Made by a program: the position numbers and the translations under genes. Below, in pieces: positions 36,016 through 46,350 of a DNA stretch of 63,330 nt. This stretch comes from Bacteroidaceae bacterium. Lineage in GTDB: Bacteria; Bacteroidota; Bacteroidia; Bacteroidales; Bacteroidaceae. Where the stretch lies: NCBI GenBank assembly GCA_017465905.1, contig JAFTVE010000029.1:1-63330 (forward strand). The letters run 5' to 3'. Below the pieces are notes generated by a model. That model was not told where the DNA came from, made no database searches, and worked only from the letters and a program-made list of their open reading frames with translations. How positions within the stretch are numbered: the first letter of the stretch is position 1; the number at the start of each line of letters is the position of its first letter.

Positions 36016-36821
36016 CCGCGCTACCGATGCGCTTCGACCGCGCTACTTATGCGCATCGGCAAATAATTTTGCTGTGTACAAATATACGAATAAACGAGCG
36101 AAAAACATCGAGTTTACTCGATTGTTTTTCACAGCGAGTGCAAGTATATTCGCAGTTTACCGCAAATACACAAAACAATGGGCTGATTTCCAAATTTCAA
36201 ATCATAAAAAGAAGGATGCCTGCCGTAGCAAGCATCCATATACAGCTGAAGGACCTGATGGAGCGATGGCAACTGCCATCATACACATCGGAAAAACTAT
36301 AAGAAGCTGTTTGGATTTTATTTCGGCTTTAGTTGAGAGAACTTTTTGTGTAGGTTTTTTCTCTCGTGGCGCAGCAAATAGTGGTCTATTTGCAAGAATC
36401 GAGAGAGAAAAGATGCCAAAAAGGATTTCAAATAAACCGAAAAGCATATCCTTGAACATATCTGCGATAAAATCCAAGACAGCTTCTAAAACTCCACCGT
36501 CGGCCTCTGCGCTGCCCGAGGCATAGGTTGGCCCCGACAGCAAATTACATAAACATTAGTTGCTCGCATAAAGTATTTCTTTTCGTCCAACAATCACTTT
36601 GTCGATGCAAAGAAACGAGGATTCAAAAGACTGGGCAAGAAAATGCGCTTACAATAAACTTACATTATTCTTACAGGCGCTGTGAGCCCAGGAAAACGGA
36701 ATATACATTCCATACGATTCTCGTGGAATCCGTAGATGGGCTTGTAAAATGTTGATAGATACGCCTGTGAGTCGGGTTGCGTCCATTGTGATTCTCTTGA
36801 AGTGTGTCGGGCGATTTTTCT
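36016..36821. other. Intergenic stretch without a convincing gene
   Basis: About 800 bp with opposing open frames (35996-36526 plus, 36202-36543 minus). Neither has a recognisable family, a promoter or a convincing start. The minus frame has one hydrophobic stretch (DMLFGLFEILFGIFSLSIL) and could be a membrane-protein fragment. The stretch may be eroded coding sequence next to the winged-helix remnant. Confidence 0.4.
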
Positions 36822-36852
36822 TTTGTGGCTTGGAGCTTTTGCATTATCTTTG
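36822..36852 (+). promoter_or_regulatory. Promoter of the 36930 gene
   Basis: TTG (36823-36825), 19 bp, TATCTTTG (36845-36852), a good Bacteroidetes promoter, leaving a leader of about 70 nt. Confidence 0.7.
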
Positions 36853-36929
36853 TATCGTGGTAGTGTGGTTTTTGATTATTCCGCACCCTACAGACAAGGA
36901 CGACCATTAACTATAAAAGCAATAATAGT

Positions 36930-39581
36930 ATGAAGAAGCAGCTGTCGGTATTTGCAGTGGCGCTGTTGGCGGTGGTTGCCGCATCGGCGCAGAGCTATAA
37001 GCTCACTGAGATGAGTGCTGAGACTTTCGCCAAGGGTGGCGATGCCCAGTGGAGTTTTGAGAAGTATACGTATGAGACGGGTGTGTATAGCCTGTTGACG
37101 ATGTATACGGATTCGTGTGCATGTAACTATCTTGACATCTATCAGCCCGAGCGTGTGGCTGGCCAGCTCATCACCGAGATTGAGGGTGTGGAGGCTGCCG
37201 GCGAGAACACCTGGGCGAGCAATGTGCGTTGGGGATGGTGCGACCTCACCTTCAGCACCGATGTGCGCAACAACAGTGTGGAGCGCTTCATCTACGTGGT
37301 GCAGGATCCTCGCGAGGGTTTCGGCTACGAGGTGATGGGTAATGACTACTACACATCGGTCATCACCTTCACGGTGCCCGAGGATGGCTACTACAGGGTG
37401 AACGGTACGGTTATCCGCGAGGATGGCGATGCATGGACCGAGACGCTCGACATCGTGCCGCGCTACCGCTATGCGCAGAGTGCCGACCAGAACGTGCTCT
37501 CTGCAGCTTCATCGATGGGGCTGGCCTTCAACTATGGTGCCAACCGTGGCTTGCTGCCCGAGTATGACGGCACCAGCGGTAGCCTTGCCAATGGCGCAGC
37601 GCAGAAGTTCGTGGCTCAGGAGCCGGTGGACTTTGAGATGGCGTTCGCTGCCAAGGCTGGCGACAAGATTTCCTTCGAGGTGAACACGGCCAAGATGAAG
37701 GGCGTGGGTGGCGACTGGGGCCACGGATGGTGGAGCCGTACATTCTTCCGTGCACTGAACGTGGAGAAGGTGGACGAGGCTGCCGCATCGGCTGCAACGA
37801 ACTATGTAGACCCCTACGACGTGAGCGGTGTGGAGGAGCTGATGAACCTTGCCGACTCGTATTGGGAGCAGACCTTCGACATGACCATAGGTACCAGTAT
37901 GGGTGACTATGGCGAGAAGGAGTACAACAACTTCATGGCTGTATACGATGAGCTTGCCGCTGCCTTCGAGAACGGCCTTATCCTGAGCATGAACTACCAC
38001 AGCTACCTCGCTCTGCTGGAGGAGGCGTGGCGTGTGCTGCAGCTCTCGGAGGTGGTCATCGACTATGCTTGCGAGGGCAACTATGTGCTTATCGCTACCG
38101 ACAACACTACTGGCATCACCACCGTGGACGACTTTGCCATGGCCGACAATACGGGTAACCCCTGGGAGTTCTGCTGGTATGATGTGGCAGCAGGTGTGTA
38201 CAACCTCTTTGCCAACCACGACTACAGCAGCAAGTTTGGCAGCGACACCATCCCTGCATGGTACAAGGGCACGGGCGACTGGCTCTACATCTCTGACGAC
38301 GGTAACATGCACCCCACCACGGCGCATAGCCCTGCCTACGTGTTTGTGGCTCCGGCGGATGGCGTGTACAAGTTTGAGTTTGCCTGCTATCGTCCCAACC
38401 CCAATGCTAATGTAGAGAATCCTCTGTGGATACGCAGCCGTTTCTTGCAGGCTGGCAAGACATCGGTGACCAAGGAGGAGTTCATCTTTGCCAAGGAGTA
38501 TGGTAGCGTGGCCAATGACGGTGAGGGCGGCAAGGCTCCCATCGACCTGAATTTCTTTGCCAACCTGCAGGCTGGTGACCGCATCACCTTCGAGGAGGAC
38601 TGCTACACAACGAACCGTAACAGTAGTGCCGGCACTCAGGTGACACGCCTGGTCGTTTGCTCACGTGCCAATGAGGACTCACTCTTCACTATCGGCGCCA
38701 TCAAGGCTATCGGCGCCGATCTCTACGACCCCTACGGCACTGGTGACCCCAGTGGCTTGATTGAGGCTGTAGCGTATGCCGACAGTGTGATGAATGTATA
38801 TAAAGACAGTGTAGGTGTCGATGGCGGACAGTATTCGGTGGCTGTCTACACTACACTGGGCGACTACGTTGCCGAGGCCAAGGCGCTCATCGCCGCTGCC
38901 AGCAGCACACAGCCCGTATACGACAAGTGGGTAATCGATGTGAAATCGCTGGCCGACCAGCTCATCGCATCGCGTATCCCCTTCGAGGTGGTCATCAGCG
39001 GTAAGTATAAGATTCGCCTCGATGGCACGGTGAAGTACATTACCCAGAAGAATTCTGCCGGCGACCACTTCTACGCTGCCGTTGCCGACTCGGCCACTAT
39101 CATTGCCGATGCCGAGAAGAACAGTGTTGACCTCTCTGTATACAAGCAGGAGTTCACCCTCGCCCAGCCCTATGGCACCTCGGCTACTGTCATCACCTCT
39201 GAGGATGGCTACATGACGCTCGACGGATACGTATTGCCGGGCGAGGACACCACAGCCGTGCATACCTTCACTATATATAAGTATGACCTCGCCGATGAGG
39301 CTTGCTGCATCATGCGTAGCGATGGCCTCTACTGGGCAGGTGCCTATGCATGGAAGTCGCCCTACGACAAGATGAACACCTCGGCAACACCGGCCTATAT
39401 CTTCTGCTTTGAGAGCACCGAAGATACGGCAATCGAGGACGTAGCGGCCACCTCTGTTGTCGTTGCCACTGAGTACTACACCCTGAGCGGTGTGCGCACG
39501 ATGATGCCTCAGGGTATCACCATCCGCAAGCGTACCCTTGACGACGGACGAGTATTGATTGACAAGATGTATTTAAGGTGA
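36930..39581 (+). CDS. Large secreted protein with internal duplication, unknown function
   Basis: 883 residues, signal peptide MKKQLSVFAVALLAVVAASA. Two similar blocks are visible. One runs through KAGDKISFEV (near 240), YVDPYDVSGVEELMNLADSY and GDYGEKEYNNFMAVYDEL. The other runs through LQAGDRITFEED (near 545), DLYDPYGTGDPSGLIEAVAY and LGDYVAEAKALI. Each block joins a beta-rich domain to a helical segment. A third beta-rich part follows, and the end (YYTLSGVRTMMPQGITI, then DGRVLIDKMYLR) is a second flavour of C-terminal tail, shared with the next gene. It precedes a polysaccharide lyase, so glycan binding is plausible. I do not recognise the family. Confidence 0.75.
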   Translation: MKKQLSVFAVALLAVVAASAQSYKLTEMSAETFAKGGDAQWSFEKYTYETGVYSLLTMYTDSCACNYLDIYQPERVAGQLITEIEGVEAAGENTWASNVRWGWCDLTFSTDVRNNSVERFIYVVQDPREGFGYEVMGNDYYTSVITFTVPEDGYYRVNGTVIREDGDAWTETLDIVPRYRYAQSADQNVLSAASSMGLAFNYGANRGLLPEYDGTSGSLANGAAQKFVAQEPVDFEMAFAAKAGDKISFEVNTAKMKGVGGDWGHGWWSRTFFRALNVEKVDEAAASAATNYVDPYDVSGVEELMNLADSYWEQTFDMTIGTSMGDYGEKEYNNFMAVYDELAAAFENGLILSMNYHSYLALLEEAWRVLQLSEVVIDYACEGNYVLIATDNTTGITTVDDFAMADNTGNPWEFCWYDVAAGVYNLFANHDYSSKFGSDTIPAWYKGTGDWLYISDDGNMHPTTAHSPAYVFVAPADGVYKFEFACYRPNPNANVENPLWIRSRFLQAGKTSVTKEEFIFAKEYGSVANDGEGGKAPIDLNFFANLQAGDRITFEEDCYTTNRNSSAGTQVTRLVVCSRANEDSLFTIGAIKAIGADLYDPYGTGDPSGLIEAVAYADSVMNVYKDSVGVDGGQYSVAVYTTLGDYVAEAKALIAAASSTQPVYDKWVIDVKSLADQLIASRIPFEVVISGKYKIRLDGTVKYITQKNSAGDHFYAAVADSATIIADAEKNSVDLSVYKQEFTLAQPYGTSATVITSEDGYMTLDGYVLPGEDTTAVHTFTIYKYDLADEACCIMRSDGLYWAGAYAWKSPYDKMNTSATPAYIFCFESTEDTAIEDVAATSVVVATEYYTLSGVRTMMPQGITIRKRTLDDGRVLIDKMYLR

Positions 39582-39597
39582 TTTGATTGTTTTTTAT

Positions 39598-39639
39598 GAA
39601 AGGCGTATCTCCGTCCAGTGGAGATATGCCTTTCTTCTT
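39598..39639 (+). terminator. Hairpin terminator between 36930 and 39670 genes
   Basis: GAAAGGCGTATCTCC (39598-39612) pairs with 39620-39634 through 15 bp with one G-U, loop GTCCAGT, followed by TTCTT. The next gene begins 30 bp further without a clear promoter, so partial read-through is likely. Confidence 0.75.
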
Positions 39640-39669
39640 ACAGAATCCAGACTAAGGACAAAAACCTGA

Positions 39670-42600
39670 TTGATTATGATACGTAGCATCCTGACCTCCC
39701 TTTCGCGCAGCCTCATGCTGGGCCTGCTGTGTTCATCCATGCTGATGCCTGCTGTGGCGCAGACAACCGATAAACTGGTGCTCCACTACGACTTTGTTGG
39801 TGCCGAGGGCACCACAGTACCCGATGCTTCGGGCTCGGGAATCGATGCCACGCTGCGCAATGGCGCTTCCGTGGAGACGGTGGGCGAATGGAGCGTGTTG
39901 CATACTGGCAGTGCGGGCGGATTCCTCGATATGACCGCCAAGGCTGGCGAGCTCTTCCGTACACAGGATGACTACACCATATCAATGTATTACCGGGTGA
40001 ACAAGGCGACCTCTCTCTCGGGCAACGGACATTTCCTTTGGGCTTTCTCCACCACAGTGGCCAATAGCGCCACGTCGGGCAAGTACTCGGCCTATCGCCT
40101 CAATGCACAGCGCTTTGCCAACTCGACCGGAGGCTACAACAACGAGACCGGCATAGAGGTGGGCGGCGAGTCGGCCAAGGATGAGTGGATACACGTGCTT
40201 TACACACAGAGCGGACGCACCGGGCGCCTCTATCTCAATGGCACGTTGGCAGGGAGCAGCACCTCTATGCCTACCAACACCACGAACTTCACCGAGGCGG
40301 TCAACTACGCCTGGATAGGCCGACCTCCCTTCTCGGGCGACAACTACCTGAAGAATACTCATGTGGCCGACATACGCCTCTACGATTGTGTGCTCGGCGC
40401 CGATGACATAGCACTCCTCGCCGCACGCACCGAGGAACTCGAGGATGCTTGGCGCTATGGACAGCCGGGCGACCTCACTGCCCTGCGCGAGGCTGTGGCC
40501 AAGGCCGAGGAGTATCTGGCGGGGCTTTCCCTGATCGACTATCCTGCCTTGGCGGTAGAGGAGTACCGCGATGCTTTGCGCATTGCTACAGCAGCTTGTG
40601 CCGATGGACGTCTGTCGCAGACAATCATCGATGAGTATCAAAAGGCGTTGGCTACTGCCAAGACCCGTCTTGAGGCTACGCGCGGCTTTGTGTTCGATGC
40701 CGAGGGTATCGTCGAGGGCTACGACACCGACCGTGGCTTCCGCCATCCAGGCGGACTGCATACCGATGCCGACTTTGAACGCATACGCCGACAGATTGCC
40801 GAGGGCAACCCCGAGGTTGTGGCGGCCTACAACGTGCTCAAGGAAGCAGCCTACTCGCAGTCTTCAGCAGCCACCTATCCCGTGGAGACTATCGTGCGAG
40901 GGGGTGGAGTAGGAGAGAACTATATGAATGCAGCTCGCGGTGCCACCATAGCCTACCAGAACGCCCTGCGCTGGAAGATTGACGGTAGCGAGGCACATGC
41001 CAAGCATGCCGTAGCGGTGCTTATGCAGTGGGCACGCACCACGAAGGGCATTGGCGGCGACAGCAACTTTGCCTTGGCTGCCGGACTCTACGGATACCAG
41101 TTTGCTCAAGCTGCCGAGCTCATGCGCGACTACGAGGGATGGAAACGTGAGGACTTTGAGACCTTCCGCCGATGGATGCTCGAGGTGTGGTACCCCTCCT
41201 GCATAGACTTCATGCGCCGCCGCAACAATACGTGGGAGAATATTGGCGGACAGGGAGGCGGACGCCCCGGCCACTACTGGAGCAACTGGGGACTATGCAA
41301 TGTAATGGCACTGATGACCATAGGAATCCTCTGCGACGATGTGTATATCTATAATCAGGGCCTGTCGTTCTACAAGTACGACCATGTAGGTACCTTTACG
41401 GACAATCGCGGTTCGGTAATCAGCAATGATGGCCTGAATGAGTTCTTGGGCAATCTGGTTCCCATTGTCTATGATGATGAACGAGGTCCCTACGGTGAGC
41501 TTGGCCAGATGCAAGAGAGCGGCCGCGACCAAGGGCACTCATATATGGCGATGGGATTGGCTGCCGACATCTGTCAGATGGCATGGAACCAAGGCGATGA
41601 CCTCTACTCCTATATGGACAATCGCTTGGCAGCCGGTATAGAATATGTGGCGGCATATAATAATTGCAATGTCGATGACTTGCCTTGGACTACCTATCGC
41701 TATGCAGGTTGTCGTACAGCATGGCATTTGGCCACCGTACACTCCACTATCTCTGCCAGCGGCCGTGGACACATGCGTCCTGTGTGGGGACGTATCATCG
41801 GACACTACGAAGGTATCAAAGGCGTGGAGATGCAGTACGCCTCGCGAGCCTTGCAGCAGATGGGCATCGATGGTGGTGGCGTAGGCTCTACTAGCGGTGG
41901 CTACGACCACTTGGGCTACACCGTGCTCACCTCTACGCAGGATGGCAAGGCCACACCCGACAAGGTGCCTACACTGCTCACCCCACAGATTATCTATAAT
42001 GGTACTACCATCGCCCACAATGAGTTGGGCGCTACCAAGCAGAGCTATGCCATAGGTCCCACCACAGCTATCGCACCCGGTGCGGAGGTGACACTCTCGC
42101 CCCAACTCCCTGCAGGGGAGGAGGATACAGGGCTGTGGCAGTGGAATACGGGTGCCACAACTAAGGATATCACCTTCACGGCCAATGAGAGCCGTGTCTA
42201 CCGTGCCACCTACACCAATGCCCGCGGAATCAAGAGCGAGCAGGTGTTCACCATTGCCGTGGCAGGCGATTGCGAAGCTACTTCACTTGCCCCCTCCATC
42301 ACCATTGATGGCACCACAATCCGCACCACAGAGGCTACCGTCTTCTATGGCAGCAGTGTGACACTTTCAGTAAGCGACAAGGGAGGCTGGGGCACATATG
42401 CTTGGGAAAACGGACAGAAGGGTTCTGCGATGACCATTCCCGCTATCACCTCTGATCGCGACATCACTGTCGTGTTTACCAATCAGGGTGGACGCAAGTC
42501 GACAGTTACCTTCAAGCTGCGTGTGCAGCACATACGTCCCGAGGTGCAGCTCAATGGCACCACCCATGTCGACACGCGGGTCATTGTGGCCGAAGAGGGC

Positions 42601-43362
42601 GACCGTGTGGTGCTGCGTCCTGCCGTGTCGGAGATTCTCAGCTATGGTACCTGGCTGTGGGACGATGGTGCTACATCTCAGAACTACACCATCGATGCGG
42701 TGAGCACCTCTTCGCAGCATAGCGTCAGTTTTACCCTCGATGGCGCTACCACAACGTGTCCCTTCTATGTGTACATGAACGAGGGCGACCGTGTGTATCG
42801 TGAGTTTTCCGATGGGCTCTACCTTATCCGCAATCACTACACCGGGCACTATCTTACTAATTCGGGCGAGGAGGGTGCCTCGCCTTTTCTTGCTCCGCTC
42901 GATGCCAATGCCGACACCACGGAGGTGCATCGCAGTCAGGTGTGGAAAGTAGAGCATAAGAGTATGCGCTACAACCTCATCAGCCAGCTCGATGGACTTT
43001 ACCTCAATAAGGAGGGCCAGATGAAGGTCACCACACTGCGACCCTTTCGGATCAAGGGGGCTAAGGATACGCACTATCTCTCCTTCGAGAACACCGGAAC
43101 CACAGGGGATATATGCTGGACAGTAGGTGCTGACGGTAGCATCAACTATGCCGGTGCACCAGCTCCTGTCGATTACCCTTTTGAACTGATTGCTGCTGAT
43201 GACCTGACGCTTGGCCTATCGGCTCCTACCGCAGTACCTCTCTCTCAGCAGTATTACTCTCTCGGAGGCATACGCCTGGAGGCTCCGCAGAGCGGCATCG
43301 TAATATGTCGCCGCATTTGGAGCGATGGCAGTGTGTCGGTAGAGAAGATGCTTGTGAGGTAG
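39670..43362 (+). CDS. Multidomain secreted polysaccharide lyase (alginate-lyase fold) with LamG domain
   Basis: 1230 residues. Order: signal peptide (1-30); LamG-like sandwich (LVLHYDFVGAEGTTVPDASG to about 245); helical linker (about 250-335); an alpha-helical toroid of alginate-lyase type (about 345-770); Ig-like segments (about 790-1040); a beta-trefoil-like part (GLYLIRNHYTGHYL, 1050-1180); tail YYSLGGIRLEAPQSGI plus VEKMLVR. The catalytic domain shows ENIGGQGGGRPGHYWSNWG and QMQESGRDQGHSYMAMG, which recall Pfam Alginate_lyase proteins such as PL38. Substrate may be a uronate-containing glycan; with pectin enzymes nearby, a glucuronan or pectic chain is possible. The exact family is uncertain. 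Confidence 0.75.
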   Translation: MIMIRSILTSLSRSLMLGLLCSSMLMPAVAQTTDKLVLHYDFVGAEGTTVPDASGSGIDATLRNGASVETVGEWSVLHTGSAGGFLDMTAKAGELFRTQDDYTISMYYRVNKATSLSGNGHFLWAFSTTVANSATSGKYSAYRLNAQRFANSTGGYNNETGIEVGGESAKDEWIHVLYTQSGRTGRLYLNGTLAGSSTSMPTNTTNFTEAVNYAWIGRPPFSGDNYLKNTHVADIRLYDCVLGADDIALLAARTEELEDAWRYGQPGDLTALREAVAKAEEYLAGLSLIDYPALAVEEYRDALRIATAACADGRLSQTIIDEYQKALATAKTRLEATRGFVFDAEGIVEGYDTDRGFRHPGGLHTDADFERIRRQIAEGNPEVVAAYNVLKEAAYSQSSAATYPVETIVRGGGVGENYMNAARGATIAYQNALRWKIDGSEAHAKHAVAVLMQWARTTKGIGGDSNFALAAGLYGYQFAQAAELMRDYEGWKREDFETFRRWMLEVWYPSCIDFMRRRNNTWENIGGQGGGRPGHYWSNWGLCNVMALMTIGILCDDVYIYNQGLSFYKYDHVGTFTDNRGSVISNDGLNEFLGNLVPIVYDDERGPYGELGQMQESGRDQGHSYMAMGLAADICQMAWNQGDDLYSYMDNRLAAGIEYVAAYNNCNVDDLPWTTYRYAGCRTAWHLATVHSTISASGRGHMRPVWGRIIGHYEGIKGVEMQYASRALQQMGIDGGGVGSTSGGYDHLGYTVLTSTQDGKATPDKVPTLLTPQIIYNGTTIAHNELGATKQSYAIGPTTAIAPGAEVTLSPQLPAGEEDTGLWQWNTGATTKDITFTANESRVYRATYTNARGIKSEQVFTIAVAGDCEATSLAPSITIDGTTIRTTEATVFYGSSVTLSVSDKGGWGTYAWENGQKGSAMTIPAITSDRDITVVFTNQGGRKSTVTFKLRVQHIRPEVQLNGTTHVDTRVIVAEEGDRVVLRPAVSEILSYGTWLWDDGATSQNYTIDAVSTSSQHSVSFTLDGATTTCPFYVYMNEGDRVYREFSDGLYLIRNHYTGHYLTNSGEEGASPFLAPLDANADTTEVHRSQVWKVEHKSMRYNLISQLDGLYLNKEGQMKVTTLRPFRIKGAKDTHYLSFENTGTTGDICWTVGADGSINYAGAPAPVDYPFELIAADDLTLGLSAPTAVPLSQQYYSLGGIRLEAPQSGIVICRRIWSDGSVSVEKMLVR

Positions 43363-43419
43363 CGGGTTATACTCCGCAAGGAGTCTTAAATGTGTATCAT
43401 TTATAACTCACAACTTTAC

Positions 43420-46257
43420 TCATTCTCTCTTGATGCCCTCGCGCTTCATCCATGCTGCGGGGGTACATCCCTCATGCTCCTTGAAGATGTTGAAGAAGGA
43501 TGATTTCTTGAAGCCGCACATCTCGGCCAGTGCGGTGATGGTGTAGTTGGCATACTGCTCATCGCGTACGACACGCTTGAACTCGTCGAATCGGTATCCA
43601 TTGATGAGCGCGAAGAAGGATGTCTCCAAGTACCTGTTACACATCTCCGATATGTTGGTGGTCGATGTTCCTACAGCTGTGGCCACGTCGACCACCTTGA
43701 GCGAGGGATTGCGGTAGGCTTTCGATTCGGTCAGATACTCCTTCACCTGCTGTGCCAGTGCCCGGTATGCCTCGCTGCTGCGCTGTGCGCGCTCCTGTTG
43801 TGCTTGGCGTCGCTCCTCTTCCTGCTCGGTGAGGCGTCGGTGCTCCTCCTGCTTGTGCGCCTCTACGGCTTGCTCGGCAGCGATGCGCAGCTCCAGCTGG
43901 TGCTTCTGACGGAGCAGCTTGCTCAGTTGCTCCTTGCGGCATCGGTACTTGTATGACATGACTCCTATGCAGATGATGGCTACCAGCAGAGCCATCTCGA
44001 GCCAAAAGGTTCCTGAGGGGAGCACCATGAGCGTATACTCCGAGGCTGTCTCCTCATGTCCAAGCAGGCGTATCTGTAGGGTGTGGCGTCCAGGACGCAG
44101 CGACTCGATGTTGAAAACAGCTTTCCCCTTCGTACTCTGATATTCTTTATGTCCAATCTTCCATTCGTAGTGTCGGCCACGCTGTTCGGCATAGTCGAGC
44201 AACATAGGCTCAATGCTGAGGATTTCAGCACCGAAGTTCCACTTGATGCGTATCTTGTTGCCATTTCGCACGAGGTCTATCGGGGTTGTCTCGTCCAGCT
44301 CATGTCCGCTTACCCTGATCTGTCGTATGGCAATCTTTCCCTTCTTCGGGAGCGTCAGCTGTGCCTGCTGTTCGGGAGCAAGTCGTGCAATGCCCTTCTC
44401 CAAGGCTATCCATAGTGTGCCGTCAGGCTCGTGGGTATACTCTCGGCCTGTCACCTTGAGGTGGTACAGGCCATCGCTCTTGTCGAAGCGTGCTACAGGG
44501 ACAAACTCTTCATTGCACCACAGCAGTCCCATATTGGTACCAAGCCAGTAGCCCTCTTGGTAAGGAATCACCGTCGTCACGATGGTGCCTGCGCGATCTG
44601 CCATGTCGTAGTGTTGGTAGCTGCTGAGGTCCACCTTGCATTTGTAGATGTCTTTTTCCGTGTAGGCAATCACGTCGCCATCGGCAGCTCTGGTAAAGTG
44701 CAGCGACAGGGCTTTATCAAAGAAGGGGGTAGGGAAATTGTCGGCTTGTATCTGTCCTGTCTGTTCATTATATATGCACAGCTGCGTTGTGGTGCCTATC
44801 CATGTCTTTCCCTCTCCGTCCGAGAAGATGGCTACGGGATATGTCTCGGGTAGTCTGGAGTTGAAGGGAGTGAACACCCGCTTCACCTGTAGTGTAGCAT
44901 CTATCAGTACCAGTCCTAGGTCACTGCTGCCGAGTAGCTCATCGCCCTGGGTAACGGTGCAGAAATTGTTGAATATGCCGTGGCTCACCATTTCGTTTGC
45001 AGCAAGTGGTTCCAGTGTGCCTGATTGTGGTTCATAGAGCATGATCCCCTTCGTAGCAATAAGGTATCTTCCTCCGAAGTAGATGATGTCGTTGATGTTG
45101 CTGTCGCCGAAGAGCTTGCGGTCGATAAACTTTGTCTCTCCACTCTCCTCATTGATGTACCACATACCGTCAGAGGTGCCTATGAGGCGCTCGCTACCAT
45201 GAATGCAGAAGCATCGTATGGCATACTTACCCGAGTTGAACGCACCGTAGCGGTAGGTGCCTAATGTAGGGCGCTCGTGCAGCTCATGCATCAGGCCACT
45301 CGGGTAGAGTCCCCACCAGTTGATATCTAGGCGAGAATCATGGGAGAAGTGGTTCACCGTGTTTTCGGGCAGTCTCAACTCCTCTGCAGCCGTATGCCAA
45401 TGCTCGGTTATAAGATGCCGCTCGGTATCGATTCGATAGGCTCCATTGCCATTGGTGCCCACGTAGAGAGAACTACCGTCGCTGCTGAGGCTCACGATAT
45501 TCTCCAGGGCAAAGTCTGGGCAGGGGGAGAAAGTCTCCTTCGTGCAGTCGAAACTGAAGAGTGCTCCCGTGTGTGGCCCTATATATAGCGTCTGCCCTAT
45601 GCGGCACAGTGTGCGTATATTGCCGTTGAGCAGGTCGGAAGCAATGTTGTATTTCCTTATTTTGCGTTCGGGGAAAGTCACGTGCATGAGCCGCTGGTTG
45701 GTACATATCCATACCCCATTGCCACCATCGGTTACCATGGCATTGATGGCATTCTCGCGCGACACAACAGTACCCTCCAGTGCTATATTCTCTATATGCT
45801 CATCGTTATGGTAAACCCACAGCCCACTACGGCTTCCTATCACCAATGTATCGTTCACCAAGCACAGGGCATTGATGATACCCATGTCTGCAGCCACCAT
45901 GGTGTAGCACTGCTCCTGCATGTCTACGCGGCATAGTCCGCCACGTGTGCCCAGCATGATGTTTCCGTCAGGCATCTCGATGATGTGTGCTACCGAACGC
46001 TGTGCACCGGCCTCGTCGGGTTCGAAGTACACCACATCAGCACCATTATAGCAGCATACGCCCTCATTGGTGCCCACCCATGTCAGTCCCTTGCTGTCGG
46101 TAAACACCTCCTGTACGTTGTCGCCCGTAAGCCCATTCTGCACATGTATGTGTCTCATCTCACGTGCAGCAACTGTCAGCACCATCATTGCCGCCACGAC
46201 CATCATCCATGTTCGTCGGCCTGCTATCTGGCAATATCTACGTAGTCTCTTGTACAT
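43420..46257 (-). CDS. Membrane-spanning propeller/Y_Y_Y regulator with AraC domain and no kinase
   Basis: 945 residues. After an N-terminal signal/anchor (WMMVVAAMMVLTVAA) comes a periplasmic Reg_prop propeller (GLTGDNVQEVFTDSKGLTWV, GNGVWICTNQRL, GEGKTWIGTTTQL). A Y_Y_Y-like domain (near 665-745) ends in RPGRHTLQIRLLGHEE. One membrane helix (MALLVAIICIGVMSY, near 750-768) leads to a long Gln/Glu/Arg-rich coiled coil (775-845), then an AraC-type HTH (LKVVDVATAVGTSTTNISEM; ITALAEMCGFKKSSFFNIFK). Classical hybrid two-component sensors have kinase and receiver domains between helix and HTH; these are wholly absent. It is divergent from the GH97 gene and is probably the local pectin-sugar sensor. 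Confidence 0.85.
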   Translation of the reverse strand: MYKRLRRYCQIAGRRTWMMVVAAMMVLTVAAREMRHIHVQNGLTGDNVQEVFTDSKGLTWVGTNEGVCCYNGADVVYFEPDEAGAQRSVAHIIEMPDGNIMLGTRGGLCRVDMQEQCYTMVAADMGIINALCLVNDTLVIGSRSGLWVYHNDEHIENIALEGTVVSRENAINAMVTDGGNGVWICTNQRLMHVTFPERKIRKYNIASDLLNGNIRTLCRIGQTLYIGPHTGALFSFDCTKETFSPCPDFALENIVSLSSDGSSLYVGTNGNGAYRIDTERHLITEHWHTAAEELRLPENTVNHFSHDSRLDINWWGLYPSGLMHELHERPTLGTYRYGAFNSGKYAIRCFCIHGSERLIGTSDGMWYINEESGETKFIDRKLFGDSNINDIIYFGGRYLIATKGIMLYEPQSGTLEPLAANEMVSHGIFNNFCTVTQGDELLGSSDLGLVLIDATLQVKRVFTPFNSRLPETYPVAIFSDGEGKTWIGTTTQLCIYNEQTGQIQADNFPTPFFDKALSLHFTRAADGDVIAYTEKDIYKCKVDLSSYQHYDMADRAGTIVTTVIPYQEGYWLGTNMGLLWCNEEFVPVARFDKSDGLYHLKVTGREYTHEPDGTLWIALEKGIARLAPEQQAQLTLPKKGKIAIRQIRVSGHELDETTPIDLVRNGNKIRIKWNFGAEILSIEPMLLDYAEQRGRHYEWKIGHKEYQSTKGKAVFNIESLRPGRHTLQIRLLGHEETASEYTLMVLPSGTFWLEMALLVAIICIGVMSYKYRCRKEQLSKLLRQKHQLELRIAAEQAVEAHKQEEHRRLTEQEEERRQAQQERAQRSSEAYRALAQQVKEYLTESKAYRNPSLKVVDVATAVGTSTTNISEMCNRYLETSFFALINGYRFDEFKRVVRDEQYANYTITALAEMCGFKKSSFFNIFKEHEGCTPAAWMKREGIKRE

Positions 46258-46350
46258 CAGTTTCTATTTGCATGGCGAATATAGGCAAAAAAATCGTTTG
46301 TACAAAAAGTAAGTGGCAAAAACCGCATTGAACCCAAGATTATTCCACCG

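Noticed and set aside
36202-36543. 113-codon minus-strand frame with a hydrophobic stretch
   Set aside because: No family, promoter or ribosome-binding site; overlapped by an equally open plus frame. Mentioned only as intergenic content.
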